Below, one piece after another: positions 27,279-37,687 of a DNA stretch of 64,000 nt. A model generated the notes under the pieces. That model searched no databases and had not been told where the DNA came from. It worked only from the letters and a program-made list of their open reading frames with translations. Origin of the DNA: Roseovarius dicentrarchi (GTDB lineage: Bacteria; Pseudomonadota; Alphaproteobacteria; Rhodobacterales; Rhodobacteraceae); the NCBI RefSeq assembly GCF_003316635.1, contig NZ_QNQP01000001.1, positions 62,001 through 126,000 of the forward strand. The letters run 5' to 3'. Numbering within the stretch: the first letter of the stretch is position 1; each line of letters opens with the position of its first letter. Made by a program: the position numbers and the translations under genes.

Positions 27279-28634
27279 TTAGCCGACCAGCGTGCCGCGA
27301 TGCGGCGCGTAAATCTGCGCAAGGCGCTTGATTGCCTCCTCGGGCGGCATTTCCTCGCTCTCGCCGGTGCGGCGGCTGGTCAGTTCGACCACGCCGTTTT
27401 TCAAACCGCGCGGCCCGACGGTGATCCGCCAGGGCAGGCCGATCAAGTCCATGGTGGCGAATTTGCCGCCTGCCCGCTCGTCCCGGTCGTCATAGAGCGG
27501 CTCAAGGCCCAGCGCCGTGATCCCGGCATAAAGCGCCTCGCAGGCCGCATCCGCCTCGGCATCACCTTGTTTCAGGTTGACGATCCCGGCATGAAACGGC
27601 GTCACGCCCTCGGGCCAGATGATGCCCTTGTCGTCATGGCTGGCCTCGATGATCGCGCCGACCAGACGGCTGACACCGATACCGTGGCTACCCATGTGAA
27701 CCGGCACCGATTTGCCGTCCGGCCCCTGCACCGTGGCGCCCATCGCCTCGGAATATTTGGTGCCGAAGTAGAAGATCTGCCCCACCTCGATGCCCCGCGC
27801 GGTCCGTCGCCGATCCTCGGGGATCTCGGCAAAGAGGGCCTCATCATGCGTCTCGTCCGTGCGCGCATAGCGCGAGGTAAACTCGTCCAGCACCGCGCGG
27901 CAGGCCTCGTGCGAATCGTAGTCAACCTCGCGGTCGCCAAAGCTCAGCTCGGTGATTTGCGAATCGTAGAACACTTCGCTTTCACCGGTTTCGGCCAACA
28001 CCAGGAATTCATGCGTGTCGTCGCCGCCGATGGGGCCGGAATCGGCGCGCATCGGGATCGCCTGAAGGCCCATCCGCTCATACGTGCGCAGATAGCTGAC
28101 CAGATGCCGGTTATAGGAATGCAGCGCATCCTCCTGCGTCAGATCGAAATTGTAGCCGTCCTTCATGTAGAATTCACGGCCCCGCATCACGCCAAAGCGC
28201 GGGCGCATCTCGTCGCGGAATTTCCACTGGATGTGGTACAGCGTCAGCGGCAGATCCTTGTAGCTGCCCACATGGGCGCGGAAAATGTCGGTGATCATCT
28301 CCTCATTGGTCGGACCATAGAGCAGATCACGCCCCTGCCGGTCCTTGATGCGCAGCATTTCCTCGCCGTAATCATCATAGCGCCCGGATTCGCGCCACAG
28401 GTCTGCCGGTTGCAGCGTGGGCATCAGCATCGGGATGTGGCCCGCGCGCATCTGCTCCTCATGCACGATATTCTCAAGCTTGCGCAGCACCTTGAAGCCC
28501 AGCGGCAGCCACGAGTATATGCCGGCGCCCGCCTGCTTGATCATGCCGGCACGCAGCATCAGCCGGTGCGAGACGATCTGCGCCTCGGACGGGGTTTCTT
28601 TGAGGACGGGCAGGAAATAACGGGACAGGCGCAT
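27279..28634 (-). CDS. proS: Prolyl-tRNA synthetase
   Basis: Charges tRNA-Pro with proline. 451 residues: the short alphaproteobacterial/mitochondrial-type enzyme without the editing insertion. Class II motifs are visible: motif 1 around [24 protein letters not shown], motif 2 [21 protein letters not shown] and motif 3 [13 protein letters not shown]. The anticodon-binding domain is in the C-terminal third. The start [10 protein letters not shown] at 28634 matches the family. First gene of a minus-strand group with DUF2937 and lolCE-D. Confidence 0.96.
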   Translation of the reverse strand: MRLSRYFLPVLKETPSEAQIVSHRLMLRAGMIKQAGAGIYSWLPLGFKVLRKLENIVHEEQMRAGHIPMLMPTLQPADLWRESGRYDDYGEEMLRIKDRQGRDLLYGPTNEEMITDIFRAHVGSYKDLPLTLYHIQWKFRDEMRPRFGVMRGREFYMKDGYNFDLTQEDALHSYNRHLVSYLRTYERMGLQAIPMRADSGPIGGDDTHEFLVLAETGESEVFYDSQITELSFGDREVDYDSHEACRAVLDEFTSRYARTDETHDEALFAEIPEDRRRTARGIEVGQIFYFGTKYSEAMGATVQGPDGKSVPVHMGSHGIGVSRLVGAIIEASHDDKGIIWPEGVTPFHAGIVNLKQGDAEADAACEALYAGITALGLEPLYDDRDERAGGKFATMDLIGLPWRITVGPRGLKNGVVELTSRRTGESEEMPPEEAIKRLAQIYAPHRGTLVG

Positions 28635-28790
28635 GGGTGGTCCTCTCATGGGGATCAGGGGCGTTTCCCGCCTCGTTTATGGCTTTGCGCCGCGCCGGGC
28701 AAGCGTGGCATAGTCGCAAAGCCCTTAAACCCGCACTTGAAAGCGTGCGGTGCATCGGCCAAATGTACCTGACGCCGCCGAAAGGATACC

Positions 28791-29858
28791 ATGTCACTGC
28801 CCATCGGAACGCAGATGAAATACTGGGGGATCGCGGCTGCGATCTTTCTGGGTGTGCTTTGGGTGCTGGGCGATGTGATTCTGCCCTTTGTGATAGGCGC
28901 CGCAATCGCCTATTTTCTGGACCCGGTTGCTGACAAACTGCAAAAACTTGGCCTGAACCGGGCCTTGTCTGTTGCGGTGATTGCAATCCTGACGGTGATC
29001 TTGTTCGTCATCATGGCCCTCCTGGTGATCCCGACACTGGCATCGCAGGCGACCGCGCTGATAGATACCGCGCCGGAATTGTCGCGCAAGCTGCAAGTCT
29101 TCGTAACCGAGCGTTTTCCCCAGGTCGCCGATTCGGGCAGCGCCCTGCGCCAGTCGCTGACCGCCATCGGCGAATCGATCAAGGAACGTGGCGGCCAGAT
29201 GCTGGAGACGGTGCTGGCCTCGGTATCGTCGCTGATCAACGTGCTGGTGCTGTTCGTGATCGTGCCTGTGGTGGCGATCTATCTGCTCTATGACTGGGAT
29301 CGCATGGTGGCGCGCATCGACGATTTGCTGCCGCGCGAACATGCGCCGGTCATCCGCGATCTGGCGCGTGACATCGACAAAACGATGTCGGGCTTCATTC
29401 GCGGCATGGGAACCGTCTGCGTGATCCTGGGCACGTATTACGCCGTGGCGCTGATGCTGGCGGGGCTGCAATTTGGCCTTGTCGTGGGGTTCGCGGCAGG
29501 GTTGCTGACATTCATTCCCTATGTCGGCGCGCTGGTCGGCGGAGTGCTGGCCATCGGTCTGGCCCTGTTCCAGTTCTGGGGAGACTGGATTTCCATTGGC
29601 ATCATCGCCGCCATTTTCGTTCTTGGCCAAGTGATCGAAGGTAACTTGCTGACCCCGAAACTGGTGGGCAACTCCGTCGGCCTTCACCCCGTCTGGCTGA
29701 TCTTTTCGCTCTCGGTATTCGGTGCGCTTTTCGGCTTTGTCGGAATGCTGGTCGCCGTGCCGGTTGCCGCCGCAATCGGCGTCATCGCCCGCTACGCGAT
29801 CTCCAGCTACAAGGACAGCCAGCTGTATCGCGGCACACCGGATCACGATCCGCGCTGA
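28791..29858 (+). CDS. AI-2E family transporter (PerM/YdgG type)
   Basis: A 355-residue polytopic membrane protein with about eight hydrophobic segments and a soluble coiled part near residues 75-145. Family hallmarks: FVIGAAIAYFLDPVADKL near the N-terminus, VVAIYLLYDWDRM and QVIEGNLLTPKLVGNSVGLHPVWLI near the C-terminus. The family includes the AI-2 exporter TqsA and Na+/H+ antiporters; the real substrate is unknown. It begins a perM-hdaA-ppk1-ppx series; its stop overlaps the hdaA ATG by one base (TGATG). Confidence 0.88.
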   Translation: MSLPIGTQMKYWGIAAAIFLGVLWVLGDVILPFVIGAAIAYFLDPVADKLQKLGLNRALSVAVIAILTVILFVIMALLVIPTLASQATALIDTAPELSRKLQVFVTERFPQVADSGSALRQSLTAIGESIKERGGQMLETVLASVSSLINVLVLFVIVPVVAIYLLYDWDRMVARIDDLLPREHAPVIRDLARDIDKTMSGFIRGMGTVCVILGTYYAVALMLAGLQFGLVVGFAAGLLTFIPYVGALVGGVLAIGLALFQFWGDWISIGIIAAIFVLGQVIEGNLLTPKLVGNSVGLHPVWLIFSLSVFGALFGFVGMLVAVPVAAAIGVIARYAISSYKDSQLYRGTPDHDPR

Positions 29859-30562
29859 TGTCCCCGCCCTCCAAACGGCCCGCAAAACACCCCCGCCAGC
29901 TGAGCCTTGATCTTCAGACAATGCCGGCCGTGGGGCGCAATGATTTCTACGTCTCGTCGGCTAATGCCACCGCCGTTGCGCTGATTGACGGCTGGCAGGA
30001 CTGGCCCGCGCGCAAGCTGGTGCTGTGCGGCCCCGCCGGATCGGGCAAGACGCATCTGGCCCATGTCTGGCGCGATCTCAGCGGCGCGCGGACCACTCAC
30101 GCGCGCGATCTGCCCGGCGCTGACATTCCCGCACTCGCCGCCGGTCACGTCGCGATCGAGGCCGCCGATACAATCGCCGGCAACCGCCCCGCCGAGGAGG
30201 CGCTGTTTCATCTGCACAATCTGGCGCTGGCCGAAGGTCACACGCTGCTGATCACCGCGCGCGGCGCGCCCAACCACTGGCCGCTGGTCCTGCCCGATCT
30301 GGCCAGCCGCATGCAGGCCACCCCGACCTGCACCCTGAAGGAACCCGACGATCAACTGCTGGCCGCCGTGCTGATGAAACAGATGGGCGACCGGCAGATC
30401 CTGCCGACCCCCGGCACGATTCCGTTTCTGGTGCGCCGCATGCCGCGCGCCTTTGATGATGCGGGCCGCGTGGTGGCCGAGCTGGACCGCCTCGCGCTGG
30501 AGCGGCGGCGCCCCGTCACCCGCGCGCTCGCGGCTGAGGTGCTGGACAAGCTGGGGCTGTAG
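29858..30562 (+). CDS. hdaA: HdaA/DnaA-related regulatory ATPase
   Basis: Regulatory inactivator of DnaA: a DnaA-like AAA+ protein lacking the DNA-binding domain, acting with the beta clamp to stimulate ATP hydrolysis by DnaA. 234 residues; the clamp-binding motif QLSLDL is near residue 14, Walker A is GPAGSGKTHLAHVW. The degenerate Walker B (HVAIEAADTIAG) is as expected for Hda. Overlaps perM by one base; ppk1 begins about 50 bp downstream. Confidence 0.88.
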   Translation: MSPPSKRPAKHPRQLSLDLQTMPAVGRNDFYVSSANATAVALIDGWQDWPARKLVLCGPAGSGKTHLAHVWRDLSGARTTHARDLPGADIPALAAGHVAIEAADTIAGNRPAEEALFHLHNLALAEGHTLLITARGAPNHWPLVLPDLASRMQATPTCTLKEPDDQLLAAVLMKQMGDRQILPTPGTIPFLVRRMPRAFDDAGRVVAELDRLALERRRPVTRALAAEVLDKLGL

Positions 30563-30613
30563 CGCCACAGTCCGGGGGGACAGCGACACCCCAGATCAGG
30601 CCCTTGCCCACCC

Positions 30614-32788
30614 ATGACCAACGCCGACTTTCTGACCTCGCCTTTCCCGCCGGCACAGGATTTGCCGGACCTGGACCTGTCCGGGCCGAACCGGTTCTAC
30701 AACCGCGAGCTCAGCTGGCTGGGCTTCAACTGGCGCGTTCTGGAAGAGGCGCAAAACCCCCGCGTGCCGCTGCTGGAACGGCTGCGGTTTCTGTCGATTT
30801 CCGCCACCAACCTTGATGAATTCTACAACGTGCGCGTCGCGGGCCTGCGCGAGCTGGCCCGCGCGGGCAATACCACCCCCGCCGCCGACGGGCTGACCCC
30901 GGCCGAACAGCTGATCCTGATCAACGACAACGCGCGCAAACTGCTGGGCGCGCAGCAGCAGACCTATCAACATCTTCGCGACGAACTGGACACCCAGAAC
31001 ATCACGATCATGTCACGCGATGACCTGAACGATGATGACCGCGAGTACCTGAATGATGTCTTCCTGAACAAGGTGTTCCCGGTTCTGTCGCCGCTGGCCA
31101 TCGACCCTGCGCACCCCTTCCCGTTCATCCCCAACCTTGGCTATTCGCTGGCGCTGAACCTGACGCGCATCCGCGACAAACGCCCGCTTCAGGCGCTGCT
31201 GCCGATCCCGCAGCAGATCGACCGCTTCGTATCCCTGCCCGCCGAGGCCGGCGCACACCGATTCCTGCCGCTTGAGGCGCTGCTGATCGAGCATCTGCAC
31301 AGCCTGTTTCCGGGCTATAAATACAAGGGCCACTGCGCCTTTCGCGTCCTGCGCGACAGCGATCTGGAGGTCGAGGAGGAGGCCGAGGATCTGGTGCGCG
31401 AATTCGAGGTGGCGCTGAAGCGCCGCCGCCGCGGCGAAGTGGTGCGCATGAATATCACCCGCGATGCGCCCGATGCGCTGCGCCGCCTTGTGATGGACGA
31501 GCTTCACGTCAGCCCCGATGAGGTGGTCGAGGTGGACGGCATGATCGGCCTTGCCGACCTCAAGGAACTGGTGCTGGACGCCCGCCCGGACCTTCTGTGG
31601 CCCAGCTTTTCGCCGCGCGTGCCCGAACGCGTGCAGGATTTCGACGGCGACATGTTTGCCGCGATCCGGCAAAAGGACATGCTGCTGCACCACCCGTACG
31701 AGACATTCGACATGGTCATCCGCTTCCTCAAACAGGCCGCGAACGATCCCGACGTGGTGGCGATCAAGCAGACGCTCTACCGCACCTCCAACCAGTCCCC
31801 GATTGTCGAGGCGCTGTGCGAGGCCGCCGAAAACGGCAAATCCGTCACCGCCCTGGTCGAGCTGAAGGCCCGCTTTGACGAGGCTGCCAACATCCGCCAG
31901 TCCCGCAGGCTGGAGCGTGCGGGCGCGCATGTGGTCTATGGCTTTCTGGATCTGAAAACCCACGCGAAAATCAGCATCGTCGTGCGCCGCGAGGGTGACA
32001 ATCTGGTGACCTACACCCATTTCGGCACCGGCAATTACCATCCCATAACTGCCCGCATCTACACCGATCTGTCGCTGTTTACCTGCAACAGCGTGCTGGG
32101 GCGCGATGCGACCAAGGTGTTCAATTACCTGTCCGGCTATGCCCAGCCCGAGGGGCTGCAAAACCTTGCGATTTCCCCAATCACGCTGAAATCAAGCCTG
32201 CTGGACATGATCGCAGGCGAAATCGAGCACGCGCAAAATGGCCGCCCCGCCGAAATCTGGGCAAAGATGAACGCCCTGATCGAACCGGCCATCATCGACG
32301 CACTGTATGAGGCCAGCCGTGCGGGCGTGCGCATCAGCCTTGTCGTGCGCGGCATCTGCGGCCTTCGCCCCGGCATCAAGGGGCTGTCGGAGAACATTCG
32401 CGTCAAATCCATCGTAGGCCGGTTTCTGGAACACAGCCGCATTGTCTGTTTCGGCAACGGCCACGGCCTGCCGCATAAAAAGGCACGCGTCTTCATCTCC
32501 TCTGCCGACTGGATGGGCCGCAACCTCAAACGCCGGGTCGAAACACTGGTGGAAATCGAAAACCCAACCGTCAAGGCGCAGATCACCAGCCAGGTCATGG
32601 CCGCCAACATGGCCGATATCGCGCAAAGCTGGGTCATGGCGCCGGACGGCAGCTTCACCCGCGCCGCCCTGCCCGAAGGTGAATTTGCCTTCAGCTGTCA
32701 CCGCTTTTTCATGGAGAATCCTTCCCTGTCGGGGCGCGGATCGGCCGGGGCGGCGGACGTGCCACAACTGACCCACACCGAAGATTAA
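30614..32788 (+). CDS. ppk1: Polyphosphate kinase PPK1
   Basis: Reversibly polymerises the gamma-phosphate of ATP into polyphosphate. 724 residues, standard length. The N-terminal domain begins [20 protein letters not shown] with [17 protein letters not shown]; the catalytic part carries [28 protein letters not shown], the phospho-accepting His of [14 protein letters not shown] and [11 protein letters not shown] second HxK-type site lies near [19 protein letters not shown]. The exopolyphosphatase gene follows on the same strand, so synthesis and breakdown are paired. Confidence 0.97.
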   Translation: MTNADFLTSPFPPAQDLPDLDLSGPNRFYNRELSWLGFNWRVLEEAQNPRVPLLERLRFLSISATNLDEFYNVRVAGLRELARAGNTTPAADGLTPAEQLILINDNARKLLGAQQQTYQHLRDELDTQNITIMSRDDLNDDDREYLNDVFLNKVFPVLSPLAIDPAHPFPFIPNLGYSLALNLTRIRDKRPLQALLPIPQQIDRFVSLPAEAGAHRFLPLEALLIEHLHSLFPGYKYKGHCAFRVLRDSDLEVEEEAEDLVREFEVALKRRRRGEVVRMNITRDAPDALRRLVMDELHVSPDEVVEVDGMIGLADLKELVLDARPDLLWPSFSPRVPERVQDFDGDMFAAIRQKDMLLHHPYETFDMVIRFLKQAANDPDVVAIKQTLYRTSNQSPIVEALCEAAENGKSVTALVELKARFDEAANIRQSRRLERAGAHVVYGFLDLKTHAKISIVVRREGDNLVTYTHFGTGNYHPITARIYTDLSLFTCNSVLGRDATKVFNYLSGYAQPEGLQNLAISPITLKSSLLDMIAGEIEHAQNGRPAEIWAKMNALIEPAIIDALYEASRAGVRISLVVRGICGLRPGIKGLSENIRVKSIVGRFLEHSRIVCFGNGHGLPHKKARVFISSADWMGRNLKRRVETLVEIENPTVKAQITSQVMAANMADIAQSWVMAPDGSFTRAALPEGEFAFSCHRFFMENPSLSGRGSAGAADVPQLTHTED

Positions 32789-32842
32789 GCGCGGACCTGC
32801 GTTGACGCCGCGCCGCAGCGATCCCATAACAGAGGCGGCGAA

Positions 32843-34426
32843 ATGACGGCTGGTGCACACATGAGCGAACCCGAAACCGATCGCGGATCCTCCGGCAGTA
32901 CCGCAGGCAATCCTTTTGGCCGCGCGCTTTTCAACAAACCATCGGCACGGGCGCTGCGCCGGGTCGGGGTGGTCGATGTCGGGTCGAACTCGGTCCGGCT
33001 GGTGGTGTTTGACGGCGCGGCGCGCAGTCCGGCCTATTTTTTCAACGAAAAAATCATGTGCGGCCTTGGCGCCGGCATGGCTGAAACCGGACGCCTGAAC
33101 CCCGAGGGGCGCGCCCGCGCGCTCAGCGCGCTGCACCGTTTTGCGCATCTGGCCGAGGCCATGGACACCGGCCCATTGACCTGCGTCGCCACCGCCGCCG
33201 TGCGCGATGCCCAGGATGGACCGGACTTCCAGGCCGAGGTGAAGGCACTGACGGGCCTTGATCTGTGGGTCATAGACGGGCGCGAGGAGGCGCGGCTTTC
33301 GGCGCAGGGCGTGCTTCTGGGCTGGCCCGGCGCTTACGGTCTGGTCTGCGACATCGGCGGATCCTCGATGGAGCTGGCCGAAATCAACGGCGGCACGGTC
33401 GGGCGGCGCGTCAGCTCGCAACTGGGACCGCTAAAGCTGCGCGATATCAAGGGCGGGCGCAAGGCACGGCGCGCCTACATCCGCGATACGGTGGACGCGA
33501 TGACGGCCGAACTGGGCGAGCAGGAAAACCGGTTGTTTCTGGTCGGCGGATCGTGGCGCGCCATCGCGCGGATCGACATGGAACGGCGCGGATATCCGCT
33601 GAACGTGCTGCATGAATACCGAATGCGCTCGTCTTCGGTGCGGGATACGCTGCGATATATCCACGAGGCGCCCGACCAGACCGCGCTGCGCCAGCGCGCG
33701 GGCGTTTCCTCTGCGCGGATGGCGCTGGTGCCGCAAGCCGCCGAAGTGCTGCGCGAACTGGTGCGCACCTTCAAACCCCACGACATCGCCATCTCAAGCT
33801 ATGGCATCCGCGAGGGCATGCTGTTTGAACAGATGCCCCAGCAGCTGCGCGACCGTGATCCCCTGATCGAAGCCTGCCGCTTTACCGAGGCCAAGGATGC
33901 GCGCGTGCCCGGTTTTGGCAAGATGCTGTACCACTTCATCACGCCCCTGTTCAAAAACGCCCGTCCCGAACGGGTGCGCCTGATCAAGGCCGCCTGCCTG
34001 CTGCACGACGTCAACTGGCGCGCCCACCCGGATTACCGCGCCGACATCTGCTTTGACACCGCCACGCGGGCCAATCTGGGCGGGCTGAAACACTCTGAAC
34101 GGGTGTTTCTGGGGCTGGCCCTGCTGCACCGCTATTCCAATTCACGCGGGGAAACGCGCATTGAAAAGGTCAGCCAACTGATCGATTCGCCCATGCGCCG
34201 CGACGCGGAAATTCTGGGCAAGGCAATGCGATTTGGCGCCATGCTATGGCTCCAGCGTGACGCAGAGCCGGGCAAGCTGCATTTCTACCCCAAGAAGAAA
34301 ATTCTCGAATTCCGGCTGGCGCCCGAAGCCTCCGCATTGTTCGGCGAAGTCGCGCAGGCACGGTTTGCATCACTGGCGGCATCACTGAATGCGCAGCCCA
34401 TCGTCAAGGGCGGCGCGGCAGGCTGA
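32843..34426 (+). CDS. ppx: Exopolyphosphatase (Ppx/GppA family)
   Basis: Hydrolyses polyphosphate or pppGpp. 527 residues: an actin-like ASKHA domain with VVDVGSNSVRLVVFDG, CVATAAVRDA, VCDIGGSSMELAEI, and a long C-terminal HD-like region with KAACLLHDVNWRAHPDYRAD. GAGGCGG lies five bases before the ATG at 32843; another ATG 18 bases later is possible. Directly downstream of ppk1 (about 55 bp). Confidence 0.92.
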   Translation: MTAGAHMSEPETDRGSSGSTAGNPFGRALFNKPSARALRRVGVVDVGSNSVRLVVFDGAARSPAYFFNEKIMCGLGAGMAETGRLNPEGRARALSALHRFAHLAEAMDTGPLTCVATAAVRDAQDGPDFQAEVKALTGLDLWVIDGREEARLSAQGVLLGWPGAYGLVCDIGGSSMELAEINGGTVGRRVSSQLGPLKLRDIKGGRKARRAYIRDTVDAMTAELGEQENRLFLVGGSWRAIARIDMERRGYPLNVLHEYRMRSSSVRDTLRYIHEAPDQTALRQRAGVSSARMALVPQAAEVLRELVRTFKPHDIAISSYGIREGMLFEQMPQQLRDRDPLIEACRFTEAKDARVPGFGKMLYHFITPLFKNARPERVRLIKAACLLHDVNWRAHPDYRADICFDTATRANLGGLKHSERVFLGLALLHRYSNSRGETRIEKVSQLIDSPMRRDAEILGKAMRFGAMLWLQRDAEPGKLHFYPKKKILEFRLAPEASALFGEVAQARFASLAASLNAQPIVKGGAAG

Positions 34427-34444
34427 CAACACCGCAGGCGGGCG

Positions 34445-34822
34445 TCAAATTTCGATCTCGTCCTCCGGGTTTACAGGCAAATCAGGCGCGGTTTTCTCCT
34501 CCGGCTTGCGGCGGATGATGATATCGCCGTTCGGCAGCTTTTCAGGCGCCTCATAAACACTCAGATCCTCCACATCTTTCAAAATCTCGGCCAAGGTCGG
34601 CCCCATTTCCTGCGCAAATGCGCGCAGTTGCGGACCCAGCCGTTCGGCCATCTCCTTCATGCCCTCAAACGCCGGGCGGGTTTCCTGCATGAGCCCGTCA
34701 AAGAACATGCGTGCGCCCTCTTCAATCAAAGAGGCGCCGTCCTTTGGCGTGCCGTCCTGCGCATGGGCGGCGGGGGTGGCCAGCATCGTGGCCGCGATCG
34801 CGGTGAATATAATCTGTCTCAT
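34445..34822 (-). CDS. Small secreted protein of unknown function
   Basis: A 125-residue protein with a signal peptide (MRQIIFTAIAATMLATPAAHAQ). The mature part, SLIEEGARMFFDGLMQETRPAF and GDIIIRRKPEEK, is probably mostly helical then extended, with an acidic tail. I recognise it as a roseobacter hypothetical seen beside ppx; in databases it has sometimes been labelled an AAA+ ATPase, but no P-loop is present. Start at 34822 gives the best signal peptide. Confidence 0.68.
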   Translation of the reverse strand: MRQIIFTAIAATMLATPAAHAQDGTPKDGASLIEEGARMFFDGLMQETRPAFEGMKEMAERLGPQLRAFAQEMGPTLAEILKDVEDLSVYEAPEKLPNGDIIIRRKPEEKTAPDLPVNPEDEIEI

Positions 34823-34885
34823 AACGCTTAACATAGCATGAATGGCGCTAAAATTAAGCCAGAAACGCGTCGGCTTCGGATCCGC

Positions 34886-35917
34886 TCAGACATCCAGATC
34901 CAATGTGACAGGAAAATGATCCGACGCCGTCAGCAACGCGGCGCGCAGCGCGTCATCACCATAGCAGGCCGGATCGTCAAACGGATGCCAGATTCGCCAC
35001 ACAGGCGCGCGCGCCAGAACATCGGGCGACACCATGATGTAATCCAGAAGCGCCTGCAAATACCGCCCCTCCTGCCCCAGATAAAACCGGGAGGTGCTGT
35101 GAATTGCCCCGAATTTCTGCCCCAAAGCTGCCCGCGCATGCGGATCGAACAGCCGCAGCGCGGTCTCTTCGCCCTCACCCAGCACCACCTCGACCGATGA
35201 GCGGCCGAACAGCCCCTCATATTCGTCCAGCCCCGGACCGTCGTTGAAATCGCCCAGCACGATCAGCGGATCGCCTGCCTCAAGATGGTCCACAACACGC
35301 GCTCGCAGCCAGACCGCCTGCGCCAGCTGCTTGCGCCGGTTCGCGATGGCAATGCGCATCACATCCGCGGGCGAGCTGGCCCCGTGCGGCGCCTTGGATT
35401 TCAGATGGACGCCGATCAGGTTCAACACGTTGCCGCCCCGCGTGCTTAGCCGGACCTCCAGCGGAGGCTTGGAAAAGCGGACCAGATCCTCGACCGCGTC
35501 GATATCCAGATCAATCCGGAACACACCGTCGAAACGGGGCGCGTCGCGGCTGCCGCGCTTGCCCGTATCGCTGCCCTTGGGGCAATGCTCGGCTGCGATC
35601 ACAGCCGAATCATAGAGCAGCGCAATTTCCTGCTGGGTATCGTTGGTAAAGCCGACCAGCGCGCGGCAGGTGCGCAGACCCGCCATGTCGGCGAATCGCT
35701 CCAGCGCGGTGACGGTGCTGCGCTGCCGACTATGGTCCGGCGCTTCGATAATCATCAGCGCATCGGCATCCAGCGCATGCATCACATCGCTGATTGCGGC
35801 CAGTTGATCGCGCCGCGTCACGTTGCGGCGCGATGACCACTCGCCATCGTCCAGCGGCGCGCCATCATCATCGAACAGGCTGTTGAACCATTCGATATTC
35901 CATGTGGCCAGCCTCAT
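34886..35917 (-). CDS. Endonuclease/exonuclease/phosphatase family protein
   Basis: A 343-residue Mg-dependent phosphohydrolase of the EEP superfamily. Motifs in order: MRLATWNIEWFN at the N-terminus, IIEAPDHSRQRS, GVHLKSKAPHG, VLGDFNDGPG and LLTASDHFPVTLDL at the end, the complete EEP active site. Substrate (nucleic acid, phosphoinositide-like or other) unclear. The ATG at 35917 overlaps the stop of the DnaJ-TerB gene (ATGA), fixing the start and indicating an operon. Confidence 0.85.
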   Translation of the reverse strand: MRLATWNIEWFNSLFDDDGAPLDDGEWSSRRNVTRRDQLAAISDVMHALDADALMIIEAPDHSRQRSTVTALERFADMAGLRTCRALVGFTNDTQQEIALLYDSAVIAAEHCPKGSDTGKRGSRDAPRFDGVFRIDLDIDAVEDLVRFSKPPLEVRLSTRGGNVLNLIGVHLKSKAPHGASSPADVMRIAIANRRKQLAQAVWLRARVVDHLEAGDPLIVLGDFNDGPGLDEYEGLFGRSSVEVVLGEGEETALRLFDPHARAALGQKFGAIHSTSRFYLGQEGRYLQALLDYIMVSPDVLARAPVWRIWHPFDDPACYGDDALRAALLTASDHFPVTLDLDV

Positions 35918-36597
35918 CCGCGATGCGCGGCCTCGACCTGCTCCCATGCGCGGTTGATGGCGATCATGCGCTGTTCGGCAAGGCGCATCGCCTCGACCGG
36001 GACACCGCGCGCCATCATCCGGTCCGGATGCGTCTCGCGCACCAACGCGCGATAGCGCTTTTGCACCTCGGCCAGGCTGTCACCGGGCGATGCGCCCAGC
36101 ACCTCGTAGGGGTCCGGCGCGCAGCCGGGCACGAACCTGTGCCGCATACGTCCGAAATCGCCCCCTTTCAGGCCAAAAATCTCGGCCACACGCTCAAGAA
36201 AGCGGTTCTCGGCAGGGTGATAATCGCCATCGGCCATGGCGATGTGAAACAGCCCCTCCATCAGATCGCACAGCGCGTCTGTGTCTTCCCCGAACATTGC
36301 CTTGATCCGGGCAGCGTATTCTTCGAACCCGGCCACATCCTGCCGCGCCAGATTGAACACGCGTGCGGCGCCTGCCTCATCCTCGGGTTCGATGCGGAAC
36401 ACCTGCCGGAATGCCGCCACCTCGCCGCGTGTGACCTGCCCGTCCGCCTTGGCCATTTTCGCGCCCAGCGCGATGACGGCAATGGCAAAGGCAACGCTGC
36501 GCTCGGGCCGCGTGCGCAGGCGGTCGAATACCGCGCTCAGCCCCTCGCCACTGGCAAGGGCCGATACAGCCTCGGTTATGCGGGTCCAGATCGACAT
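35914..36597 (-). CDS. TerB-DnaJ (DjlA-like) co-chaperone
   Basis: A 227-residue protein with an N-terminal TerB-like helical domain (about 35-150; AKMAKADGQVTRGEVAAFR, HIAMADGDYHPAENRF) and a C-terminal J domain (about 160-225) with the HPD motif in VRETHPDRMM. This is the DjlA arrangement but without the N-terminal membrane anchor. J proteins stimulate DnaK. The EEP gene is translationally coupled downstream. Confidence 0.87.
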   Translation of the reverse strand: MSIWTRITEAVSALASGEGLSAVFDRLRTRPERSVAFAIAVIALGAKMAKADGQVTRGEVAAFRQVFRIEPEDEAGAARVFNLARQDVAGFEEYAARIKAMFGEDTDALCDLMEGLFHIAMADGDYHPAENRFLERVAEIFGLKGGDFGRMRHRFVPGCAPDPYEVLGASPGDSLAEVQKRYRALVRETHPDRMMARGVPVEAMRLAEQRMIAINRAWEQVEAAHRG

Positions 36598-36671
36598 GGC
36601 GCGATCCTAGAGCGTTTCGCGGGCAGTGTCAGCGCGATCTGTGCCGGATCGACGTGAAAAGCGCGCCTGCC

Positions 36672-37283
36672 TCACTCCAGCACGCGCTGGCCATCAGGCG
36701 TGTCGAATTCGGCGCGCAAACCGGGCGGTCCCGCCTCGATAACCACCCTGTCATCGACCAGCACACCGGCAAGGCGCGTCTGCAAGTCATGCGCGTCGGG
36801 GTGGCGCACAATCAGCCGGCGCAGTGTTATCCCGGTGGCGGGCAGCGACGCCGCCGGGTGACGCGCGCAATCCCACTGCATGACCGCCGGGTGACAGTTA
36901 TCAAAGGGCAATACGCCGCTATCAGGCACCGCCATGCGCCAGCGCAGATCGCCCCGCGCCAGCGACACCTGCGCGCCGATACCGGGCAGTGCCGCCTGCG
37001 CGCCCTGCAAATCACCCGTGCGGCAGATCCAGGTGCCGATGCGTGGCGGGCCACTGAACCTGTCCAGATCGAACCACCGCGCCTGACCCGGCGCAGGCGC
37101 GGCGGGGTCGATGGCAATCACCTCCAGATAGAGCCCGTCGTCAAGCCCCAGCAGGCGGTTATGCGTGCCGAAATGCGCATGCTGGCCGCCCGGAGCCGTC
37201 GGCACACCCAAGGCGCGCCGCACCCACGCCGCGCCCTCGTTCAGATCGGTTGCCGCGATGGCGACATGGTCCAGTTCAATCAT
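36672..37283 (-). CDS. VOC family protein (glyoxalase-like domain)
   Basis: A 203-residue protein beginning MIELDHVAIAATDLNEGAAW, the opening of a vicinal-oxygen-chelate domain (glyoxalase_3-like), with GGQHAHFGTHNRLLGL and YLEVIAIDP. No fixed reaction can be assigned. Start at 37283 gives the canonical N-terminus. The gene lies upstream of the DnaJ/EEP pair on the same strand, about 75 bp apart. Confidence 0.82.
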   Translation of the reverse strand: MIELDHVAIAATDLNEGAAWVRRALGVPTAPGGQHAHFGTHNRLLGLDDGLYLEVIAIDPAAPAPGQARWFDLDRFSGPPRIGTWICRTGDLQGAQAALPGIGAQVSLARGDLRWRMAVPDSGVLPFDNCHPAVMQWDCARHPAASLPATGITLRRLIVRHPDAHDLQTRLAGVLVDDRVVIEAGPPGLRAEFDTPDGQRVLE

Positions 37284-37427
37284 TTTGGCCTCCTGTATGC
37301 CCCGTCCGTCACGCCCGATATTCCCCCGAAGCAAGGCAAGTGTTGCAATTTCTGGCCCTCTGGGGAACGTCTGAACGCAGGTCTGGCAATAATGTCATTT
37401 TCCACGCCGCTCAGGGCGTTTTCAGTC

Positions 37428-37456
37428 TTGACGGGCGGGCGCTGCTACCATAGCCA
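37428..37456 (+). promoter_or_regulatory. Candidate tRNA promoter
   Basis: TTGACG at 37428-37433 and TAGCCA at 37451-37456 with a 17-base spacer, ending nine bases before the tRNA. The -35 is good and the -10 is weak. Confidence 0.4.
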
Positions 37457-37465
37457 CGCGCCCAA

Positions 37466-37541
<76 letters not shown>

Positions 37542-37569
37542 TCGCCACCTTGCATTGCAACGTGGCACT

Positions 37570-37583
37570 CCCCCCCCCCCCCC
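37570..37583 (+). repeat. Homopolymer of 14 C
   Basis: An uninterrupted run of C between the tRNA and the terminator of the minus-strand mutase gene. It is intergenic. Such runs are prone to slippage and to assembly error. Confidence 0.95.
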
Positions 37584-37641
37584 TTCAAATTCGCAGATAC
37601 GCTAACGCCAGGGTCAGACTGACGTTGCGCAAGTGTATGAT

Positions 37642-37669
37642 AAAAAACGCCGGACTTTCGCCCGGCGTT
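37642..37669 (-). terminator. Rho-independent terminator of methylmalonyl-CoA mutase gene
   Basis: On the minus strand AACGCCGG - loop - CCGGCGTT followed by a run of six T, about 20 bases after the mutase stop. Confidence 0.9.
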
Positions 37670-37687
37670 GCCAATTATATCCAAGAC

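Noticed and set aside
34445..34822. AAA+ ATPase annotation for the small secreted protein
   Set aside because: There is a signal peptide and no Walker A or B; the protein is too short for an AAA+ domain.
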